Shown: one piece after another, positions 43,683 through 51,153 of the stretch
Position numbering within the stretch: position 1 is the stretch's first letter
Layout: every line of letters starts with the position of its first letter
Assembly: GCA_036419695.1 (NCBI GenBank)
Contig: CP143946.1
Location: 2,908,001 to 2,972,000 of the forward strand
Direction of reading: 5' to 3'
Length of the DNA stretch: 64,000 nucleotides
From: [Clostridium] symbiosum
GTDB lineage: Bacteria > Bacillota > Clostridia > Lachnospirales > Lachnospiraceae
The notes under the pieces: generated by a model
What the model was told of the DNA's origin: nothing
Seen by the model: only the letters and a program-made list of their open reading frames with translations
Databases searched by the model: none
Made by a program: the position numbers and the translations under genes

Positions 43683-44738
43683 TTAATTGGTCAGGTAAGT
43701 ATCCACGTTGGAGCCGTCGATGGCCACACAATCGAGATAATAGATACTCTCCAGCTTTTCCCCGTTCGCCGCTTTGACCGCATAATCCATGCAGAGGCGT
43801 CCGATATCCTCATTGGGCAGCTCCAGACCAGCGGACGCCCGATAGATCGTCCCTTCTTTGATCTTGGAGAGCGCTTCCGACGCGCCGTCACAGCCGCCGA
43901 CAAAGAAGTGGTCGGTGTTTACTCCGGAGGCCATAACTGCCTCGTATGCTCCCAGCGCCCCGCTGTCATTTACGCCCAGAATCACCTGTACATCCGGGTG
44001 GGCCTGAAGAATGTTCTCCGCCGCGCGCATGCCGGTGTCAGTCAGGTTCGCAGCCGCCGTGGCCGCCAGTTCTGCATCCGGCGCATACTCCTCAATTCCG
44101 GCCCTGATTCCGTTCTCACGCTCGATCACCTGCGGAAGTGTCGGCTGGTTTAAAATGGCATATTCCGCCTTGCCGCCCAGCTCCTCTGAGATCCATTTGC
44201 CTGCCGCCGTGCCCAGCGCATAGCCGAAATTATACTCTTCAAATGTCACGCAGCTGGTGGCCTCCTCGATGAATGTCGTCTCCGTGATCACGCGGATTCC
44301 GGCTGCCTCCGCCTCCGCAATAGCGCCTCTGCTGGACTCTGCGTCCAGAGCGCTGACGATGATGGCGTCGCAGCCTGAGCTGACGAAATTCTCAATTGCA
44401 GATACCTGTTTCTGGGTGTCTGACTGTGGATCGTTGATGACGAGATCGATCCCGTTCTCATCCGCGTACTTCTGCGCTCCGTTGGAAAACTCGGCAAAAT
44501 AAGAGTTCGACAGGTCCATGACCGACAGGCCGATTTTCATCTTTTTCCCGCTGTCCGCCGAGGCGCTTTCGGCGGAACCCGCCTCATTTGCAGGGGCAGA
44601 CGTGTCCGCGGGAGCCACAGCATCCGCAGCCGGAGTCTCCGGTGTTTTCGCCGCGGAACCGCTTTCTTTTGCGGAACAGCCGCTCAGGGATGTACAGACC
44701 AGACAAACAGCGAGCGCCAGGTTGAGCATTTTCTTCAT
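43683..44738 (-). CDS. Sugar-binding lipoprotein of the ABC importer
   Basis: Periplasmic-binding-type lipoprotein of 351 residues (peripla_BP_4, RbsB-like). The signal MKKMLNLALAVCLVCTSL ends at lipobox LSGC (Cys near 21), then an Ala/Pro/Ser-rich linker. MKIGLSVMDLSNSYFAEFSN starts the binding domain, and DAIIVSALDAES, NDSGALGAYEA and GCDGASEAL contribute sugar contacts. ATG 44738 follows GGAGG; the longer frame lacks a site. The conserved motif pattern favours a pentose, hexose or polyol but not a specific one. Confidence 0.9.
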   Translation of the reverse strand: MKKMLNLALAVCLVCTSLSGCSAKESGSAAKTPETPAADAVAPADTSAPANEAGSAESASADSGKKMKIGLSVMDLSNSYFAEFSNGAQKYADENGIDLVINDPQSDTQKQVSAIENFVSSGCDAIIVSALDAESSRGAIAEAEAAGIRVITETTFIEEATSCVTFEEYNFGYALGTAAGKWISEELGGKAEYAILNQPTLPQVIERENGIRAGIEEYAPDAELAATAAANLTDTGMRAAENILQAHPDVQVILGVNDSGALGAYEAVMASGVNTDHFFVGGCDGASEALSKIKEGTIYRASAGLELPNEDIGRLCMDYAVKAANGEKLESIYYLDCVAIDGSNVDTYLTN

Positions 44739-44864
44739 ATCTTTTCCTCCTTTTTGTGGCGGCATATCTGCCGCTTTTGGTTTTCCGGTATCACCCGGTG
44801 TTTTTATGATAAATTTTTCCACGGTTCACACCTATCCGCTTTCTCGAACGGCTGTGAATCGCAG

Positions 44865-46394
44865 CTAAATTTTCTTATGTGAAACGTGAAGCTGGCCGAT
44901 TCCCGAACGGACATACCACGGATGGTTTTCTTTATACCGGTCGTATTTATTCTGGTAATAGGAAAAATGGTCCGGCTCCCTGCGGATTCTCTTTTTCACT
45001 TTGACCATGACGTCCGCCGCCTCTTCCATCGTCCGGCAGCCACCGGCGGCTTTCATAGCGAGAATGGCCGCTCCCAGCGTCCCGACTTCATTGGAGCTAA
45101 GTGTCACGATATCGCGGCCCATGAGATCCGCTTTCATCCGGAGGTATCGCTCGTTTTTAGCCAGCCCTCCCACCGCATGGATTTCCCCCAGGGTAACTCC
45201 GGCCGCCTCCAGACATTCCAGATTGAGCTGTAACTCGAACGCGATCCCTTCCAGCAGAGCCGCAAAGAGTTCCCCGCGGCCGGTCTTAAGATCCGCCCCC
45301 AATAGGATGCTTTTGGCCTCCGGGTCATTAAACGGCGTCCCGGCTCCGGAAAAATAGGGAATCCAGATCACGTTATTCTGTTCTCTCGGGACCATATCAA
45401 ACATTAAGTCATAGACATCTTTTCTCTCCTGCACGGCCGCCAGAACCAGGTCCTGGCAGAAACAGTCCCGAAACCATTTCACGGCCCTTCCCGCCGTCAT
45501 CGTGCAGCCATAGATGGAATATTTCCCCGGAATCACATGGGGTTCCACCGAAAGATTGTATTTCGCCAGCAGTCTCAGATCAGGCGGACGCCCCGCTACC
45601 GCACCCACGGCCTCCACGCTCCCCATCCCGTCCAGGACATCCCCGTCTCTGATTACCCCGGCCCCCAGGGATACGCACTGTTGGTCATGGCCTCCTGCGA
45701 CCAGGAGAACTCCCCTCGGAAGGCCAAGCCGGCCGGCTGTCCCGTCCTGGATTGTCCCCACCACGGTTCCCGGTTCCACCGCCGGGGGAAGGAGAGTTTC
45801 CGGCAGCCTCGCCGCTTTTAAAATCTCCCGATCCCACTTTTTCTCCCAGATATCGAACATTTCGGTGGTGGATGCCAGCGTATAGTCGATATGCGGTTTT
45901 GCCCCCAGCAGGAAGAGAAGCAGGGAATTCATCGGGAGAAAAAACGATGCCTGCCGGTATATCTCGGGCTTATGCTTTTTCAGCCACATGATACGGCAGA
46001 CGGAGGAGACCCGGGACGGAGCATATCCCGTTTTCTCAAAAAAGCGCTCCCGATCCACGCGGCCGGCCAGCTCTTTTTCCACATCCTCTCCCCTGGAATC
46101 GGAGTAAATGATGGCGTCGGCCAAAATCTCTCCCGTCCGGCTCAACGGAACTACGGATTCCCCCAGCGATGAAACGCTGATTGCCTCAATCTTTTCTCCG
46201 CCGCACCGGACCGCGGTCTCCCGCAGCACCTCCATCGCATCTTTCATCACCTGCCGGCTGTCCAGTTCCTGGCCTCCGTCTGACGTCGCTTTGGGAGTAT
46301 ACTCCCGGTAGGCGCCCGCCAGTATCTCCCCGTCCGCCCCGACGGCAGAAGCTTTACAGCCGGAAGTGCCGATATCCACACCCATTACTGCCAT
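44865..46394 (-). CDS. FGGY-family carbohydrate kinase
   Basis: ATP-dependent sugar kinase of 509 residues. The phosphate-1 motif is GVDIGTSGCKASAV (about 5-18); a second glycine strand GHDQQCVSLGAGVI and the adenosine region GGLAKNERYLRMKADLMGRD (about 410-429) are in place. Known families are xylulokinase, fuculokinase, rhamnulokinase, ribulokinase and erythritol kinase; it is nearest the xylulokinase-like group by these motifs, which is not decisive. The first gene of the operon: GGAGG precedes ATG 46394, and the promoter with tandem ACTTGCGAT lies just upstream. It would phosphorylate the ketose formed by the dehydrogenases. Confidence 0.88.
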   Translation of the reverse strand: MAVMGVDIGTSGCKASAVGADGEILAGAYREYTPKATSDGGQELDSRQVMKDAMEVLRETAVRCGGEKIEAISVSSLGESVVPLSRTGEILADAIIYSDSRGEDVEKELAGRVDRERFFEKTGYAPSRVSSVCRIMWLKKHKPEIYRQASFFLPMNSLLLFLLGAKPHIDYTLASTTEMFDIWEKKWDREILKAARLPETLLPPAVEPGTVVGTIQDGTAGRLGLPRGVLLVAGGHDQQCVSLGAGVIRDGDVLDGMGSVEAVGAVAGRPPDLRLLAKYNLSVEPHVIPGKYSIYGCTMTAGRAVKWFRDCFCQDLVLAAVQERKDVYDLMFDMVPREQNNVIWIPYFSGAGTPFNDPEAKSILLGADLKTGRGELFAALLEGIAFELQLNLECLEAAGVTLGEIHAVGGLAKNERYLRMKADLMGRDIVTLSSNEVGTLGAAILAMKAAGGCRTMEEAADVMVKVKKRIRREPDHFSYYQNKYDRYKENHPWYVRSGIGQLHVSHKKI

Positions 46395-46427
46395 CTGCTT
46401 CCTCCCGATCACTTAAACTTTGTTATC

Positions 46428-46489
46428 CAAGTTCTATACTTGTTATTTTCTGTTATTTGAATTATATCGCAAGTAATCGCAAGTTTCAA
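46428..46489 (-). promoter_or_regulatory. Sugar operon promoter with tandem and palindromic operator-like sites
   Basis: On the minus strand TTGAAA (complement of 46484-46489) and TATAAT (complement of 46461-46466) are 17 bases apart. The spacer and flanks hold two direct repeats ACTTGCGAT (complements of 46466-46474 and 46476-46484) on a 10-bp phase, so on one helix face. Downstream, CAAGTTCTATACTTG (46428-46442) is a 5-bp palindrome with a 5-bp spacer, near the expected transcript start. The operon's DeoR protein is the natural candidate to bind. Confidence 0.65.
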
Positions 46490-46630
46490 TTGTCAAATAT
46501 CTACAGAATCTTATTTGGATTTTTGGTTTATTTTCACAATTCATTTTTTATTTGCAAAGGATTGCAATCGAATTAATATTTAGAATGAAAAGAAATTTTA
46601 AATATGAGGAAACGTTTTTTAGCGTTGCTC

Positions 46631-46804
46631 TCATGCCCCCGCTCCGCGCCAATGGTAACAGACTAAGCCCAGCTCATCCCGTCTCTCATCCATAGCAAGC
46701 CAGGCCTGAACCTGCGCCTCCGTATCCTCTGCCGTCATCTTCATTACAATAAGCGCTGAAGGCAGCCGGTTCCAGCTGCCAGATGATCCGGAGGTTACTT
46801 CCAT
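46631..46804 (-). pseudogene. 57-codon open frame, probable remnant
   Basis: A frame from ATG 46804 reads MEVTSGSSGSWNRLPSALIV, with EDTEAQVQAWLAMDERRDEL further on, and ends at TGA 46631-46633. There is no ribosome site. An overlapping frame (DLIYSDGSNLRIIWQLEP) also looks protein-like over its first part, as if a frameshift had joined pieces of one former gene. I cannot name the parent. It sits between the sugar operon and the repeat fragment. Confidence 0.35.
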
Positions 46805-46840
46805 CGGAGTAGATGAGGTCGCGCTTATCCAATTACATCA

Positions 46841-46930
46841 CCATTCCTGACTCTGGCCTGCGGCGGCTGAATTGTTCTGTTTTTTCAAGTGGACGGTGGT
46901 ATTGTCGCGGGCACTACGTTTTTTTGAATG
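46841..46930 (+). repeat. Fragment of the large nested element
   Basis: GGCCTGCGGCGGCTGA, then TTGTTCTGTTTTTTCAAG, GGTATTGTCGCGG and CACTACGTTT match in order the inner part of the left arms of the large elements (10272-10342 and 27610-27680), in the same orientation. Only this 90-base segment is clear; the outer arm and the partner arm are missing. It lies upstream of the AraC-type gene. Confidence 0.7.
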
Positions 46931-47185
46931 CCTGGGAAAGGCCGGGTTGGAAGGATGTTAGGCGTTTTTTATGGGGCTCGGATGAAATTTTTTCGTTTTT
47001 TTCTATGATGACGGATGTTGTTTACACAAGCGGTTAGAATGATGGTAAAATATTGTTAAGAGAGATATATTTTGATGTTTGATGATGAGCCGGACTATCC
47101 GACAGAAGAAGACAATAAGAGTCGGGCAGGCAGGGATTGTTGTTTATATAATATAGTTACAGCGGACAACGAAGGAGGACATTGT

Positions 47186-48025
47186 ATGAACGGTTGGAAT
47201 GACGGCATCACTAATGCGATTGCATACATTGAAGAGAATTTGACTGGGGATATCAGTATTCATGAAGTTGCAGATAAGGCGCATGTGTCCAGTTTTTATT
47301 TTCAGAAAATCTTCCATGTATTATGCGGCTTTACGGTCGGCGAGTATATAAGGAACCGGCGGCTGACGCTTGCTGCGCAGGAGCTTTGCTCTACCGATAT
47401 CAAGGTGATTGATGCCGCACTAAAATATGGCTATGATTCGCCGGACAGCTTTGCCAGGGCATTTACGAAGTTTCATGGAATCAGTCCTTCCGCAGCAAGA
47501 GAAAAAGGAAGTAAGCTGAATTCTTTTGCACCGCTGAAAATTAAACTCACATTGGAGGGCGGTACTATGTTGGAGTACAGGATTGCCGAAAAGGCACAGT
47601 TTACAGTAATGGGAAGGTTGCGCAGATTTAATATGGAGACTTCCTATGAGGAGATTCCCAGGTTTTGGAAGGAGCATATGGAAAGCGGCGGGTGCAAAAC
47701 CGTATGCGGAATGTTCGGGATATGTCTTGACGATGAGGGGAAAGATTTTGATTACATGATTGCCGATAATTACATTCCATGGAATGAGGTTCCGGAGGGT
47801 TATGAAACAAGAGTCATTCCTGCATTTACATGGGCTGTCTTCCCCTGCCGCGGCGCTTTGCCGAATGCACTGCAGGATGTGAATACAAGGATATGGAGCG
47901 AATGGCTGCCGTCCTGCAAGGCGTATAAGATTGCGGGTAACTATAATATCGAGATGTATACACCGCCATGTGAAAATCCGGATGACAACTATAACGAGAT
48001 ATGGATTCCTGTCGAGAAGGTATAA
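47186..48025 (+). CDS. AraC-family regulator with GyrI-like C-terminal domain
   Basis: Protein of 279 residues. Two AraC helix-turn-helix motifs occupy the N-terminal 100 residues (GDISIHEVADKAHVSSFYFQ and GYDSPDSFARAFTKFHGISP). The remainder, from about residue 125 (MLEYRIAEKAQFTVMGRLRR), is a GyrI/SbmC-like effector-binding domain often joined to AraC heads. It may sense a small hydrophobic molecule and activate nearby genes. ATG 47186 is chosen because AAGGAGG lies seven bases upstream; a longer frame from 47072 has none. It is plus-strand, divergent from the sugar operon. Confidence 0.88.
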   Translation: MNGWNDGITNAIAYIEENLTGDISIHEVADKAHVSSFYFQKIFHVLCGFTVGEYIRNRRLTLAAQELCSTDIKVIDAALKYGYDSPDSFARAFTKFHGISPSAAREKGSKLNSFAPLKIKLTLEGGTMLEYRIAEKAQFTVMGRLRRFNMETSYEEIPRFWKEHMESGGCKTVCGMFGICLDDEGKDFDYMIADNYIPWNEVPEGYETRVIPAFTWAVFPCRGALPNALQDVNTRIWSEWLPSCKAYKIAGNYNIEMYTPPCENPDDNYNEIWIPVEKV

Positions 48026-48159
48026 TTCACGGTTTGTTGACGGTTTCCTTGTGCATCATATCTATGTGCAGCCTTTCATCGTAACAGGAATGGTATCAGG
48101 AAATTGCTGAACAAAAAATAACGCTTTTTAAAAAATGGTCTTTTGTGAAATGGGGGGTG

Positions 48160-48660
48160 ATGATAATCAGACATAAAAAAATCATGATTTTTCTCATATT
48201 GGTATGCGGCCTTTTAGCCACTGCCGCAGGCCTATACTATCACAGGCACACCCCCGACAGAATGGCTGAGAATATTTTATTGAGCATTACCACTGATTCG
48301 GAAATTGAATCACTTTTCACCGACAGCCCGAACTTGGAACCGGAAGCGTTTCTTGAACACTGCAAGCAGAGATACCGGCCCGATTTGACGGAGGAGGCCT
48401 TTGATATGGCCGTTCGGGATGGAACCTTCCTTACCTTTTTCAGATCGAACCCGAAAGGAGGCCGTCTGAAAAGCAGCGGTATCGAGGTGGAACGGCTGCA
48501 GACGTTGCCTGATGATATCCGTTTCTTCGGCGTTGTCAAAGCCGATTATGCCACCGGGGACGGAAGCTCCTATACTCAGACATGGAATGCCAAAATCCGT
48601 ATCGTACGGGTAAAGGGTACCTGGAAAATACAATACCTGACTCTGACCTTTGCCAGATAG
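48160..48660 (+). CDS. Membrane-anchored protein of unknown function
   Basis: Protein of 166 residues with a single N-terminal membrane segment (KKIMIFLILVCGLLATAAGL, about 6-25) and a soluble remainder predicted outside the cell. The soluble part has alternating strands, including DIRFFGVVKADYATGDGSS and AKIRIVRVKGTWKIQYLTL, resembling a small NTF2/DUF-type fold. I recognise no family. A GGGGGG just before ATG 48160 supports that start, though spacing is tight; an in-frame GTG at 48145 is possible. It is 134 bases from araC and may share its transcript. Confidence 0.6.
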   Translation: MIIRHKKIMIFLILVCGLLATAAGLYYHRHTPDRMAENILLSITTDSEIESLFTDSPNLEPEAFLEHCKQRYRPDLTEEAFDMAVRDGTFLTFFRSNPKGGRLKSSGIEVERLQTLPDDIRFFGVVKADYATGDGSSYTQTWNAKIRIVRVKGTWKIQYLTLTFAR

Positions 48661-48707
48661 CGGTTTCATTCCAGATTGAGTGGTGCTAATTTGAATTCAT
48701 CATAAAA

Positions 48708-48738
48708 ACGGCTGCGTGCTTTATAAGCATGCAGCCGT
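48708..48738 (-). terminator. Terminator on the parC side
   Basis: ACGGCTGC pairs with GCAGCCGT, with an inner TGCT/AGCA helix, followed on the minus strand by TTTTTATG. It terminates the parE-parC transcript, and lies 80 bases after the stop. Confidence 0.8.
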
Positions 48739-48753
48739 CTGACTGTCAATTTG

Positions 48754-48803
48754 AACTGCCGATTTCCAGGGACTTTAACCCTTGTGCCGGGAAATCGGCA
48801 GTT
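48754..48803. terminator. Long hairpin immediately after parC
   Basis: AACTGCCGATTTCC (48754-48767) and GGAAATCGGCAGTT (48790-48803) are perfect 14-bp inverted repeats around a 22-base loop, 15 bases after the parC stop. With no U run it is not a classic terminator; it may block 3' exonucleases or be the first of two terminator hairpins. Confidence 0.65.
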
Positions 48804-48818
48804 CTTCCTTAAATTATA

Positions 48819-51059
48819 TTAAAGTCTGACCTTGCTTCCTTTTCCGTCTCTCTTTCCTATCTTCAGACGGTTTAAATGTACCTGCTTTTCTTTGTACATC
48901 ACGGTCGCCTCGCCGTCTGCGCCCAGAAGATAGACTTCTTCCAGTTCTTCCCCGCGTCCCAGTTTGATGCCGCGCACGCCCTTAGAGTTCTTTTTCAGGG
49001 TCGAAATTTCTTCCAGGTCAAAGCGCAGGAATACACCGTTTGTGGTCTGCAGGACGGCTTCCGTTTTGCCGTCGGTGAGCTGGACACTGATTACCATATC
49101 GCCCTCCTGCAGCTTTGTGGCCGCCACCATTCGGTTATTTGTCTCGAATTCTTCGCCCGGAACCAGTTTTACCATTGCTCCTTTCGTTGCAAAGAGCAGG
49201 CGTCTGCCAAGCAGCGCCGACGCGTTGGTGATAAAAATAGGCCGTTCCTTTGTTCCGTCGAATTTGCACAGGTTGTCGATTGGGGTTCCCTTGTCTCTCA
49301 TCTTTCCGTACGGAATGTCGGACGCCTTTACCTGGTGCAGAAGGCCTGTATCCGTAAAAAGACAGATCTTATCGGTATTCAGGCATGGAATGACGTATGG
49401 ATTTTCCCCGTCAATCGTCTCCTGGTTTCTGTCATAAGTGGCTTTGTCTATCAGCTTGCTGTAGCCGAACCGGTCCATAATAAAGACGACTTCCCGGATT
49501 TCCACGGCCGTCTCATCATAGACCGCCTCTTTGCCGTCCTCGATCAGGGTTCTTCTCGGCGTTGCAAACTCTTTCTTGATCTCTTCCAGATCTTTCTTAA
49601 TCACATCGTCCATTGTAATCTTGCTGGAAAGAATTTTTTCATATTCCCGGATTTTTTTAAGCGTCTCTTTGTATTCCTTCTCAAGAGCCATAATCTCAAG
49701 GCCGATCAGTTTATACAGTCTCATCTCCAGGATTGCGGATGCCTGTTTCTCGGTAAAATGAAGCTGTTTTGCGTCCTCCTCAAATCCCGGCACGCGGAAT
49801 TTAATGTTGGAAATATCGCCGTTCATCAGGCAGGCCTTGGCGTCTTTCAGGTTCTTTGAGCCTCTGAGGATTGCGATAATCAGATCGATCACATCGCAGG
49901 CCTTGATCAGGCCTTCCTTAATCTCCTTCTTTTCCAGCTCTTTTTCCAGGAGTACATTGTATTTTCTTGTATTATTCTCATACTGGAAATCCAGATAGTT
50001 TTTGAGGATACCTTTTAAGCTGAGCGTCTCCGGGCGGCCTCCTGCAATGGCCAGCATATTGACTCCGAAGGTGTCCTGAAGCTTTGTTTTCTTATAGAGA
50101 ATATTCTTGATTTTTTCTATGTCAGCATCTTTTTTAAGCTCTAAGACGATACGGATGCCCTCTTTATTGGACTGGTTGGAAATGTCGACCACATCGGTGA
50201 GCTTCTTGGACTCCACCAGATCGGCGATGTCTACCAGGCATTTGTTGATTCCGGCGCCAATCATCGTGTACGGTATCTCGGTGATAATCAGCTTGTCCTT
50301 GTCCACACGTCTCTTGCCCAGCTCCACTTCCAGCTTTGCGCGGAGCTTAATGCGTCCGCTTCCCGTCTCGTAAATATCCAGGAGCTCGCTCTTATTGGCG
50401 ATAATGCCTCCCGTCGGAAAATCGGGGCCGTGAAGGATATTTAAAAGCTCTCCTGTCGTGCTGTCCGGATTGTCGATATAAGCCATGACCGTATCGACCA
50501 CCTCCCCGAGATTATGGGGCGGAATGCTGGTGCTCATACCTACGGCAATTCCCTCCGCCCCGTTGATCAGGAGGTTGGGAACGCGTACGGGAAGAACTTC
50601 CGGTTCCTTCTCCGTCTCGTCGTAGTTCGGTACAAAGGCCACCGTCTTGTCCAGATCCTTTAAATATACTTCTTCTGCAAATTTCTCCAGTCTCGCTTCC
50701 GTATACCGCATGGCGGCGGCTCCGTCTCCCTCGATGGAACCGAAGTTGCCGTGGCCGTTGACAAGCGGCATTCCCTTTTTAAAGACCTGGGACATGACAA
50801 CCAGTGTTTCATAGATGGAACTGTCCCCATGGGGATGGTATTTACCCATCGTGTCGCCGACGATACGGGCCGATTTCCTGTGAGGCTTGTCATGCCCCAG
50901 ACGCAGCTCGCTCATATCATAAAGCACGCGGCGCTGTACCGGCTTCAGGCCGTCCCTTGCATCCGGGATGGCCCTGGCCGTAATGACACTCATGGAGTAG
51001 TTCATATAACTGCGCTGCATCTCTTCCGAGTATTCCGTTGTGATTATCTTCTCAGCCAT
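48819..51059 (-). CDS. parC: DNA topoisomerase IV subunit A
   Basis: Subunit A of a type IIA topoisomerase, 746 residues. The breakage-rejoining domain has ARAIPDARDGLKPVQRRVLY, the quinolone region GKYHPHGDSSIYETLV (Ser and Glu at the resistance positions, i.e. wild-type-like) and catalytic Tyr in RYTEARLEKFA (about residue 118). The C-terminal beta-pinwheel shows KKNSKGVRGIKLG in place of a canonical GyrA box, favouring ParC over GyrA. It follows parE by 94 bases on the same strand. Confidence 0.88.
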   Translation of the reverse strand: MAEKIITTEYSEEMQRSYMNYSMSVITARAIPDARDGLKPVQRRVLYDMSELRLGHDKPHRKSARIVGDTMGKYHPHGDSSIYETLVVMSQVFKKGMPLVNGHGNFGSIEGDGAAAMRYTEARLEKFAEEVYLKDLDKTVAFVPNYDETEKEPEVLPVRVPNLLINGAEGIAVGMSTSIPPHNLGEVVDTVMAYIDNPDSTTGELLNILHGPDFPTGGIIANKSELLDIYETGSGRIKLRAKLEVELGKRRVDKDKLIITEIPYTMIGAGINKCLVDIADLVESKKLTDVVDISNQSNKEGIRIVLELKKDADIEKIKNILYKKTKLQDTFGVNMLAIAGGRPETLSLKGILKNYLDFQYENNTRKYNVLLEKELEKKEIKEGLIKACDVIDLIIAILRGSKNLKDAKACLMNGDISNIKFRVPGFEEDAKQLHFTEKQASAILEMRLYKLIGLEIMALEKEYKETLKKIREYEKILSSKITMDDVIKKDLEEIKKEFATPRRTLIEDGKEAVYDETAVEIREVVFIMDRFGYSKLIDKATYDRNQETIDGENPYVIPCLNTDKICLFTDTGLLHQVKASDIPYGKMRDKGTPIDNLCKFDGTKERPIFITNASALLGRRLLFATKGAMVKLVPGEEFETNNRMVAATKLQEGDMVISVQLTDGKTEAVLQTTNGVFLRFDLEEISTLKKNSKGVRGIKLGRGEELEEVYLLGADGEATVMYKEKQVHLNRLKIGKRDGKGSKVRL

Positions 51060-51153
51060 TCTCTATTCTATCTCCTGCAATTTTCTGTTATCTCCGGGTA
51101 TTATCACGGCCGCGTCCAGCCTGATTCGCTGCACACCCGCCAAAGTCCCCCGT

